Assembly: GCA_014189435.1 (NCBI GenBank)
Contig: CP050293.1
Span: forward strand, 7,073,001 to 7,137,000
DNA from: Mesorhizobium loti
GTDB taxonomy: Bacteria; Pseudomonadota; Alphaproteobacteria; Rhizobiales; Rhizobiaceae
Reading direction: 5' to 3'
Length of the DNA: 64,000 nucleotides
Below are positions 57,306 to 64,000 of this stretch, one piece after another. How positions within the stretch are numbered: the first letter of the stretch is position 1; the number at the start of each line of letters is the position of its first letter. Position numbers and translations under genes: made by a program. A model generated the notes under the pieces. That model was not told the origin of the DNA. It made no database searches and saw nothing but the letters and a program-made list of their open reading frames with translations.

Positions 57306-57957
57306 AGATATCCAGCCTTCCGCCGGCCAGAATCATGCGGCGTGCGTCGACCTGTTCCATCAGGCCGAGGTCGTGGGTGGCGATCACCACGGCGGTGCCC
57401 AGGCGGTTGAGCTCGATGAACAGCCGCAGCAGGCGTCGCGCCAGCGGCGGATCGACATTGCCGGTCGGCTCGTCGGCCAGCAGGATTTCCGGCTGCTCGA
57501 TCAGCGCACGCGCGATCGCCGCGCGCTGCTTCTCGCCGCCCGACAGAACCGGCGGCAGCACATGCATGCGTTCGCCCAGCCCGACCCATTTCAACAGCTC
57601 GGTGACGTCGGTGCGGTAGCTCGCCTCCTCGCGCCCGCGCACGCGCAGCGGCAGCGCGACGTTCTCGTAGGTGGTCATGTGGTCGAGCAGACGAAAATCC
57701 TGGAACACCACGCCGATGCGGCGCCGCAGATGCGGCAGTTCGGTGCGCGAGATGCGCGAGCGATCCTTGCCGAATATGGTGATCAGTCCGCGCGTCGGCT
57801 TCAGCGACATGAACAGCAGGCGCAGCAATGTCGTCTTGCCGGCGCCCGAAGGCCCGCTGAGGAACTGGAAGGAGCGCTCCGGAATGTGCAGGGAGATGTC
57901 GCGGAGGATTTCCGGACCCATGCCATAGCGGAGGCCGACATTTTCGAAACGAATCAA
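57298..57957 (-). CDS. ftsE: Cell division ATP-binding protein FtsE
   Basis: The 219-residue ABC ATPase has Walker A SGPSGAGKTTLLR, signature LSGGEKQRAAIARAL and Walker B ILLADEPTGNVD. It energises FtsX in the FtsEX complex. A divergent membrane-anchored protein and hpt lie upstream, the usual Hyphomicrobiales order. Confidence 0.95.
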   Translation of the reverse strand: MIRFENVGLRYGMGPEILRDISLHIPERSFQFLSGPSGAGKTTLLRLLFMSLKPTRGLITIFGKDRSRISRTELPHLRRRIGVVFQDFRLLDHMTTYENVALPLRVRGREEASYRTDVTELLKWVGLGERMHVLPPVLSGGEKQRAAIARALIEQPEILLADEPTGNVDPPLARRLLRLFIELNRLGTAVVIATHDLGLMEQVDARRMILAGGRLDIYD

Positions 57958-58149
57958 TTTCGGCGACCTGAAATTCGGCGCGGCAGCGAGCCCGCCTGTT
58001 CTGGATAAAGACCATCGGCCGGCATGGTTAACCGGCGGTTAATTTCTGGGCTCTTTCGGCTCGTCACGAGGGCTCCGGTGGGGAAGCGTTAACCATTTGT
58101 GTTTACGCAAAAGAAACGAAAAGCGAACACGTGCTGCAATGCTGGGGCC

Positions 58150-58794
58150 ATGATGGCTGACGATCGAACCGCGCGCCCGGTTTCCGGCGAAATCATGACC
58201 GATCCGGCGGCAATTGCCGCAGCGGACCGGTTCATGCGTGGTTCGGCCGCCGACATCGTCGATGCCGACTATGTGGTGATACCGCGTCTTGTCCCGGCCG
58301 TGGAAAGCGTTTCGCCCCTGCCGCGCGCGATCGTCACACCGCCCATCGAGGGCATGGACATGTTGCGCAAGCCCGAAGCCCCGGCGGAACGGCCACCGGC
58401 CTCGCGCGGCGGGCCGATCTTCTGGATCGCCGGCATTGGCGCCGCGTTGGCAGCCTTCTGGGTTTCCGGCGGGCACGTGCTGGTGCGCCAGGCGCCGTTC
58501 CTGTCCGGCGCGCAGGCCTCGGCGCTCAGCATTTCAGGTGTCACGTCACGCGTCGACGCTTCCGGGCCGAACCCCGCGTTGTTCGTCGATGGTGAGGCCG
58601 CCAATGATGGCGCAAAGCCGGTGCAGCTGCCGCCGCTCGAAATCCGGGTGACCGGCAATGATGGGCGCACAACCCGCTATACGTTGGGGACATCTGGCCG
58701 CGCGCTGGCGTCGGGCGAAAGATTCGGCTTTGCCAGCCGGCTCGACGTGCCTAAGAACGGCGTAAGGACCGTTTTGGTCACTTTCGCCCAATAG
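58150..58794 (+). CDS. Membrane-anchored protein of unknown function upstream of hpt
   Basis: The 214-residue protein has a short cytoplasmic N-terminal part, one hydrophobic span at about 98-118 (GPIFWIAGIGAALAAFWVSGG), and a periplasmic beta-rich C-terminal part (RVTGNDGRTTRYTLGTSGR). Related genes in this position often carry an N-terminal MJ0042 zinc ribbon; none is visible here. It is divergent from ftsE, with hpt next to it. Confidence 0.7.
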   Translation: MMADDRTARPVSGEIMTDPAAIAAADRFMRGSAADIVDADYVVIPRLVPAVESVSPLPRAIVTPPIEGMDMLRKPEAPAERPPASRGGPIFWIAGIGAALAAFWVSGGHVLVRQAPFLSGAQASALSISGVTSRVDASGPNPALFVDGEAANDGAKPVQLPPLEIRVTGNDGRTTRYTLGTSGRALASGERFGFASRLDVPKNGVRTVLVTFAQ

Positions 58795-58818
58795 GCGATC
58801 ATCGGGGAAAGACCATCA

Positions 58819-59361
58819 ATGCCCATCGTACGCGGCAAGGACATCGAAGTCCTGTTTTCGGCATCGGCGATCGCGCGGCGCAATCTCGAGCTCGCCAAGG
58901 AGATTGCCGGCCACGACTATCACGATCTGCTGGTGATCTCGGTGCTGAAGGGCTCGTTCATCTTCGCCGCCGATCTGATCCGCGCCATGCACGATGTCGG
59001 CCTGTCGCCCGAGGTCGAGTTCATCTTCATCTCCAGCTACGGCGCCGGCACCACCAGCGGCGAGGTGAGGGTGCTGCGCGACATCGACAATGAGGTCGCC
59101 GGCCGCGACGTGCTGTTGATCGACGACATTCTCGAATCGGGCAAGACGCTGAGTTTCACCCGCGATCTGATGTTGTCGCGGGGCGCCAAGAGCTGTTCCA
59201 TCGCCGTGCTGCTCGACAAGCGCATGCGCCGCCAGACCGCGCTCAATGCCGACTATGTCGGCTTCGACTGCCCCGACTATTTCGTCGTCGGCTACGGCAT
59301 GGACGTTGCCCACGCCTTTCGCGAGCTACCCTTCGTCGGCATCGTCAAGGGTGATGTCTAA
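58819..59361 (+). CDS. hpt: Hypoxanthine phosphoribosyltransferase
   Basis: The 180-residue enzyme salvages hypoxanthine and guanine with PRPP. It has the PRPP-binding motif VLLIDDILESGKT and the flexible-loop Ser-Tyr (ISSYGAGTTSGE). It lies 24 bases after the anchored-protein gene. Confidence 0.93.
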   Translation: MPIVRGKDIEVLFSASAIARRNLELAKEIAGHDYHDLLVISVLKGSFIFAADLIRAMHDVGLSPEVEFIFISSYGAGTTSGEVRVLRDIDNEVAGRDVLLIDDILESGKTLSFTRDLMLSRGAKSCSIAVLLDKRMRRQTALNADYVGFDCPDYFVVGYGMDVAHAFRELPFVGIVKGDV

Positions 59362-59436
59362 GCGACTTTCAAAAAGGCCTGCCGACCCTTCGCGCCTTCA
59401 GGAAAAGTCAACTTTTCAGCGCCAAATATGCCGGCC

Positions 59437-59808
59437 ATGGCAAAGCTTCTGATCGTCGAGGACGATGAGTCCGTCCGCACCCTGGCCGCCCGCGCGCTTG
59501 AGCGTGCCGGGCACACAATCGATATCGCGGCGGACGGCGCGCAAGGGCTTTCGCTGATCCAGGCCGCGCGTGGCGGCTACGATCTTGTCGTCTCCGACAT
59601 CCGCATGCCGGAGATGGACGGCATCGAGATGGCGATCGCGGCGGCAGCGCTCTTCCCGGCGTTGAAGATCTTGCTGATGACCGGCTATGCCGACCAGCGC
59701 GAGCGCGCCGAGGAGTTGAACGGCATCATCCTCGATGTCGTGCAGAAGCCTTTTACACTGGCCGAAATCCGCTCGCGCGTCGAACGGGCACTGATCTGCT
59801 TCGCTTGA
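59437..59808 (+). CDS. Single-domain response regulator (CpdR-like)
   Basis: The 123-residue protein is a receiver domain only: acidic pair in LLIVEDDESVRT, phospho-acceptor Asp in DLVVSDIRMPEMDG, and Lys in VVQKPFTLAEI. It resembles CpdR, which steers ClpXP-mediated proteolysis in the alphaproteobacterial cell cycle; that role is likely but not proven. It lies 75 bases after hpt. Confidence 0.8.
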   Translation: MAKLLIVEDDESVRTLAARALERAGHTIDIAADGAQGLSLIQAARGGYDLVVSDIRMPEMDGIEMAIAAAALFPALKILLMTGYADQRERAEELNGIILDVVQKPFTLAEIRSRVERALICFA

Positions 59809-60756
59809 TCAGGCTGGATCGGCAGCGGTGAGCACGGGTGGAGCGCTCTTGCGCCGTTCGGTGTTGAGCGCCAGCAGGCCGGCGCCGATGATCAAGGCAG
59901 CACCGATCACGGTCGTCGACCGCGGCACCTCGGCGAAGAACAGGAAGCCCCACAGCGGCGACCACAGGATGCCGGTATATTCGAAGGTGGCAACGCGGTT
60001 GGCCGGCGCCATCCGGTAGGCCTGGGACAGAAGGATCATGCCGGCCGAAGCGACGAAACCGCAGGCCGCCATCTTGAGAAAATCCGGCAGCGTCGGCCAC
60101 AGCCAGGGCCGCACCAGGAATTCCAGGCTCGGGTGGACGGCGTGGGTTATGCCGGCAAGGTGAAACGCGCCGGCCACCACGGCGGCGCCAATCAGATAGG
60201 CGCCGTTCTGATAGAAGGCCATGACGGTGGACGATTCGGTGTCGCCGATCTTGCGGGCCATCAGCTGCGAGAAACCATAGAGCGCCGCCGAGCCCAGCGA
60301 CAGCAGCGCCGCCCAGTCGAACAGCCCGACGCCCGGGCGCAGCATCACGAGGACGCCGAACAGCCCGATCAGCACGGTCGCCAGCGTCCGCCAGGAGACG
60401 CGTTCGCCAAGATACGGCCCGGCCAGCGCCATGATGAACAGCGGCGCCATGAAATAGAGCGCCACCGCATCGGCCAGCGGCAAAGCGGCGATGGCCAGAT
60501 AGTACACCGTATAGGAGGTGAACTGGATGAAGGCGCGCACCGTCAGCATGCCGAATCGCTTCGACAGGATCGCCCGCAAGCCGACATCGGCATGGACCAG
60601 AAAGATCAGGATCGGCAGGGCGACGATCGAGCGGATCGCCATCACCTCGGTCACCGGATAACCGCTCGACACGGCTTTGACGAGCGGATCCTGCAGCGAG
60701 AAGACCAGCACGCCCAGACAGAGGCTCAGGATGCCGCGCACCATCCGGTTCTGCAT
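59809..60756 (-). CDS. EamA-family transporter
   Basis: The 315-residue membrane protein has about ten spans with two EamA repeats (LGVLVFSLQDPLVKAVSSGY, GPYLGERVSW). It is a probable metabolite exporter of unknown cargo. The start at 60756 (MQNRMVRG) is preferred over 60891. The end is one base from the response regulator stop, convergent; the start is divergent from a LysR gene. Confidence 0.85.
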   Translation of the reverse strand: MQNRMVRGILSLCLGVLVFSLQDPLVKAVSSGYPVTEVMAIRSIVALPILIFLVHADVGLRAILSKRFGMLTVRAFIQFTSYTVYYLAIAALPLADAVALYFMAPLFIMALAGPYLGERVSWRTLATVLIGLFGVLVMLRPGVGLFDWAALLSLGSAALYGFSQLMARKIGDTESSTVMAFYQNGAYLIGAAVVAGAFHLAGITHAVHPSLEFLVRPWLWPTLPDFLKMAACGFVASAGMILLSQAYRMAPANRVATFEYTGILWSPLWGFLFFAEVPRSTTVIGAALIIGAGLLALNTERRKSAPPVLTAADPA

Positions 60757-60966
60757 GAGGGTTCCAGGCTCCAGTACCGCCCGCAAGCACGCTTGCTGCA
60801 AGTGAAAAAAGAACCCGCCACCGTTTCGGGCAGCGGGCACGAGTGAGGACTCTTGATTGGTCCGCCGCTGATTTCTCAGCCGCATATCCAATGGGTGAGG
60901 CCACTATCATCCTGCGTTTGACATGTTGCAAACGAATTGGAATGATACCAGAGATCAAATTTCCTT

Positions 60967-61860
60967 ATGGCGGATTTCATGCGACCAACCCTCGACAGCG
61001 ACCTCCTGCGCACCTTCGTGGCGATTGCCGAGACCGGCAATTTCACCAAGGCGGCGGAGCAGGCCGGCCGCACCCAGTCGGCGGTGTCGATGCAGATGAA
61101 GAAGCTCGAAGAGCTGATCGGCGACAGCCTGTTCGAGCGCGGTTCGCGCGGCGTCGCGCTGACGCGGCGCGGCGGCGAACTCATCGTCAACGCCCGCCGC
61201 ATCGTCTCGCTGCTCGACGAGACGTCGGCGTCGATGGCGGCAGCGCCGCTTGGCGGGCCGGTGCGCATCGGCATTCCCGAGGAGTATGGCCACGCCATCC
61301 TGTCGCGCGCGCTCGGTGCCTTTTCGAAGCGCCACAGGCAGGTCGAGGTCACGGTGCGCTATGCGCATTCGGGGGCACAGATAGCGGCGCTTGCCGCCGG
61401 CGAACTCGATCTGTGCGTGGTGTTCGAATGGCAGGATCCTGCCGGCGGCGAGGTACTGATGCACGATCCGACCGTATGGGTGACATCGAACCTGCATCAC
61501 ATGCATGAGGAACAGCCGGTGCCGATCGCGCTCTACAACCGAGCCGGCTGGTGCAAGGACTTTGCCATCAAATCACTGGAGCAGCGCGGGCTCGCCTACC
61601 GTGTCGCCTATACCAGCGACACCACCGGCGGCTTGAAGCTTGCCGTCACATCAGGGCTGGCGATCGCGCCGATTTCGCGCAGCAACATTCCGGACGGCTG
61701 CCGTGAGCTGACGTCCGCCGACGGGTTCGGCGACATCGATTCCTCGAATGTGGTGATGCATCGCAACCCGAATGCGTCAGGCGAGGCGATCGACGGCATG
61801 CAGGAGGCGATCCGCGAAGCGTTCGTCAACAGGCTGAATCAGCCGGTGGCATCCTCGTAG
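60967..61860 (+). CDS. LysR-family transcriptional regulator
   Basis: The 297-residue protein has an N-terminal winged helix (LRTFVAIAETGNFTKAAEQAG, SAVSMQMKKLEELIG) and a C-terminal effector domain. It is divergent from the EamA transporter, about 210 bases between starts, a common exporter-regulator pair. Its last 22 bases overlap the end of the convergent VOC gene. ATGs at 60967 and 60979 are both possible starts. Confidence 0.88.
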   Translation: MADFMRPTLDSDLLRTFVAIAETGNFTKAAEQAGRTQSAVSMQMKKLEELIGDSLFERGSRGVALTRRGGELIVNARRIVSLLDETSASMAAAPLGGPVRIGIPEEYGHAILSRALGAFSKRHRQVEVTVRYAHSGAQIAALAAGELDLCVVFEWQDPAGGEVLMHDPTVWVTSNLHHMHEEQPVPIALYNRAGWCKDFAIKSLEQRGLAYRVAYTSDTTGGLKLAVTSGLAIAPISRSNIPDGCRELTSADGFGDIDSSNVVMHRNPNASGEAIDGMQEAIREAFVNRLNQPVASS

Positions 61861-62210
61861 AAATGCAGGCGGTTGCCGAATGGGTCGGCGACCGATACCT
61901 CGCGGGTCTTCCACGGCGTCTCTTCCAGGCCCGGCCTGGCGAAGCGGTATTTCTTGCCGATCAGTTCGCCATGCAGTGCGGCGATGTCCTCGACCTTGAT
62001 GCGCACGGCAATGCCAGGCGCGCCATCGCCGTGATGTTCGCTCAGATGCAGGACGCAGGCGTCGCGGCCGATCGCCATGTAGAGCGGCGCGTTGTCGTCG
62101 AAGCGATGCTCCCACTGCACCTCGAAGCCGAGAAAGCCGACATAGAATTCACGCGCCTTGGCAATGTCGAAGATGCGCAGAATGGGCGTGACAGTGCCAA
62201 GTTTCGGCAT
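61839..62210 (-). CDS. VOC-family (glyoxalase/bleomycin resistance-like) protein
   Basis: The 123-residue protein has one complete vicinal-oxygen-chelate unit pair: VTPILRIFDIAKAREFYVGFLGF, WEHRFD and SVADPFGNRLHFYE. It is closest to bleomycin-resistance-like members, but substrate and metal are unknown. It overlaps the LysR gene end by 22 bases on the other strand. Confidence 0.88.
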   Translation of the reverse strand: MPKLGTVTPILRIFDIAKAREFYVGFLGFEVQWEHRFDDNAPLYMAIGRDACVLHLSEHHGDGAPGIAVRIKVEDIAALHGELIGKKYRFARPGLEETPWKTREVSVADPFGNRLHFYEDATG

Positions 62211-62262
62211 AGGGGGTGCAACCGTTCGAGAGGGCTTTCGGGCGGGGTGGAGGCGGCAATCC

Positions 62263-64000
62263 CTATTTCAGCTCGAGCAGCCGTTCCAGGTAGCTGCGTT
62301 CGATGTCGGGGCTGAGCGCATTGCCGAGCCGTTTGCGGATCGCTTCCAGAATCTGACGGGCGCGCTGCACGTCGATCTCGTCGGGCACCTTCACCGAATC
62401 GCCGAAATCGGGACCCTGGCTGGCGCGCGGCCGACCGAGCGGATCACGATCGGCGTTCTGCTGGCGGCCGCCTTGCTCGCTGCCGCCCTGATCGCCCTGC
62501 ATGGCCTGCATCTGCTTCATCATGTCCTTGGCGCCCTTGCGCAGCGCCTCCAGTGCCCGGCCCTGATGGCCGACGGCCTCATCGCCCTGGCCTTCGCCGA
62601 GCGCCTGCTCGGCATTGCCCATGGACTTGCCGGCCTCGCCAAATCCTTCATTAGGCTCCATGCCCATGCCTTCGAGGCCTTTCTTCAGCTGCTCGAGGTC
62701 GCTTTTCAGCTGGCCCTGTCCCTGCTGCAGCTGCTTTAGCGCTTCGGCGAATTCCTGCGGTGTCATCGGCTTTTGCCGGGCGAGCGGATCGCGGTCCTCG
62801 CCGACCCCTGGCTTGTCCTCATCCTGGCCGTTGCCTTCGCCGAGCTGCTCGTCGCGGTTCTGTCCACGCTGGCGCTCGCCGCGCTGCATCTGGTCCATGC
62901 GGAAGGTGTCGTTCATCATCTCCTGCTGGCGCCGCAGGATCTCGCCGAGCTTGTCCATCTGCTGGCGCATCTCGCTGTCCTGCTGGTCGCCTTGCTGCTG
63001 GCGGCCGGCCTGGAGATTGTTCATCATGTCCTGCAGTTGCGACAGCAATTGCTGGGCCTTGTCGCGGTCGCCCGATTTCGCCAGATTCTCGATCTGGTCC
63101 ATCATGCGGTCGATGTCGCTCTGGCGCAGTTCCTGGCCGTTCTGCTGCATCTGCGGAGCGCTGGGGTTCTGCTTGGCGCGCTCCGCGAATTCCTGCAGGA
63201 ACTGGTTCATCGCCTCGCGCAGTTCCTTCATCGCCTTTTCGATTTCAGCGTCGCTGGCGCCATTCTTGATGGCGTCCTGCAGCGCCTGCTGCGCCTGGCG
63301 CAGCCGCTTTTCCGCGGCCGAGAGATTGCCTTCCTCGATGCCGAGCGCGATTTCCCAGAGATAGGCGACCTCGTTGCGCAATTGATCGTCGCTGTCGGCC
63401 ATCTTCAGTCGGCTGCGGGCGCTCATGATGGCGAGGTAGTGGGACATGTTGTCGAACGTGTCTTCCGGCCGCAACGTGATGGCGTCCATCAGGTCGAAGA
63501 CGCGCGGCTTGGCGTTGGCGTCGAGCGCCAGCAGGCGGCGCTGTTCTATCACCGCGCGCGCCAGCGGATTGGCGAATGGCCGCTCCGGCATCAGCAGCGT
63601 CTTGGTTTCGCTCGAAGCGGTGTGGCCGGCATCGTCGGTGGCAACCAGCGTCAGCTTGATGCTGCTGCCGGCCCAGACATGCTCGGTCAGATCCTTCGAG
63701 GTCCTGGCGGCGTTCGACTTGCCACCACGACGCGGCAACGTCAGCGGCATTTCAGGCGGGCCATAGAGCGGATGTGCATTGGGCGCCTGCGGATCGGCGA
63801 GCGCGAACACCGCCTTTGCGGTAGCGGCGCCATAGTCGTCGTCGATCTGATAGTTGAGTTCGAAAGCGCCATTGGCGGCGCGCTTCGGCTCGCCGACGAA
63901 GCGGATCTGCGGCGGCTTGTCGGATATGACCGCGAAGGCCCAACGGCCGAGCTGGTCCTCGCCCGACGTCAGCGTCAGCGTGCCGTCGCCGGTCAACTTG
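62263..64000 (-). CDS. TIGR02302-type protein (DUF4175), C-terminal part; runs off window edge
   Basis: The frame is open to the window edge, so the N-terminus lies outside. The visible part, about 577 residues, starts with a beta-rich region, then a long Gln/Met/Glu-rich coiled-coil-like stretch (about residues 230-530, with many Gln runs such as MQQNGQELRQSDIDRMMDQ in shortened form) and a C-terminal helix (LSPDIERSYLERLLELK). This is the layout of TIGR02302/DUF4175 proteins of alphaproteobacteria, usually large and membrane-anchored at the N-terminus. Function unknown. Confidence 0.85.
   Translation of the reverse strand, partial: KLTGDGTLTLTSGEDQLGRWAFAVISDKPPQIRFVGEPKRAANGAFELNYQIDDDYGAATAKAVFALADPQAPNAHPLYGPPEMPLTLPRRGGKSNAARTSKDLTEHVWAGSSIKLTLVATDDAGHTASSETKTLLMPERPFANPLARAVIEQRRLLALDANAKPRVFDLMDAITLRPEDTFDNMSHYLAIMSARSRLKMADSDDQLRNEVAYLWEIALGIEEGNLSAAEKRLRQAQQALQDAIKNGASDAEIEKAMKELREAMNQFLQEFAERAKQNPSAPQMQQNGQELRQSDIDRMMDQIENLAKSGDRDKAQQLLSQLQDMMNNLQAGRQQQGDQQDSEMRQQMDKLGEILRRQQEMMNDTFRMDQMQRGERQRGQNRDEQLGEGNGQDEDKPGVGEDRDPLARQKPMTPQEFAEALKQLQQGQGQLKSDLEQLKKGLEGMGMEPNEGFGEAGKSMGNAEQALGEGQGDEAVGHQGRALEALRKGAKDMMKQMQAMQGDQGGSEQGGRQQNADRDPLGRPRASQGPDFGDSVKVPDEIDVQRARQILEAIRKRLGNALSPDIERSYLERLLELK

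Noticed and set aside
60133..60846. 237-codon plus-strand open frame rich in Gln, Arg and His
   Set aside because: It is antisense to the EamA transporter; the composition is a mirror of membrane-segment codons.

Overview
The window looks like a chromosomal segment of a high-GC alphaproteobacterium of the order Hyphomicrobiales, closest in feel to Mesorhizobium or another Phyllobacteriaceae genus. The evidence is the gene order xerD-accA next to aroK-aroB, cobS-cobT, a SAM-II riboswitch ahead of metX-metW, ftsE-ftsX with hpt nearby, a TIGR02302-type protein, and rhizobial class III cyclase/TPR genes. The assignment is inference from gene content, not from a database search.

Region 1 (1-12,627) is accessory and decayed. 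It holds the end of a cyclase-type ATPase/TPR regulator, a GlxA-like AraC regulator divergent from a frameshifted FAD oxidoreductase, and two divergent class III cyclase/TPR genes, one frameshifted. It ends in a remnant sugar ABC system: an ATPase whose 5' half has been replaced by a piece of a tyrosine integrase, then a frameshifted permease. A complete tRNA-Arg(CCU) at 12,628-12,704 has its 3' end facing this region, as expected at an island/core boundary.

Region 2 (12,800-30,918) is mostly core. It contains an M20 amidohydrolase, DD-carboxypeptidase, CobW-like GTPase, TusA, L,D-transpeptidase, accA, xerD, a small membrane protein, aroK-aroB-CBS protein, an alpha/beta hydrolase, a ThDP enzyme, BolA, a J-domain protein, cobS-cobT and a phytase-like esterase. 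cobS carries an extra A in a poly-A run.

Region 3 (31,000-32,305) is a scar: the C-terminal half of an IS transposase abuts the C-terminal remnant of an ArsR regulator, which is still coupled to its SRPBCC partner.

Region 4 (32,348-45,682) includes a methyltransferase, a YhhQ/VUT-type queuosine-precursor transporter with a probable preQ1-I riboswitch, rpmB, membrane transporters, lysoplasmalogenase, gloB, a BacA/YddA-like ABC transporter, a GT2 glycosyltransferase and metX-metW under a SAM-II riboswitch and terminator.

Region 5 (45,683-64,000) includes hisC-tyrA, a PfkB kinase, a ChaC-like cyclotransferase, an aldo/keto reductase, an acyltransferase, a LysR/AhpD-like/PNPOx cluster, ftsEX, hpt, a small response regulator, an EamA transporter divergent from a LysR regulator, a VOC protein and the C-terminal part of a TIGR02302 protein that runs off the end.

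The observations most worth a second look are the preQ1-I-like element whose pseudoknot appears to include the start codon of the transporter it controls, the SAM-II aptamer with an upstream strand that could compete for its P1 stem, the integrase/ABC junction, and four single-base frameshifts, one of them in cobS. I did not identify a clearly new multi-gene system.
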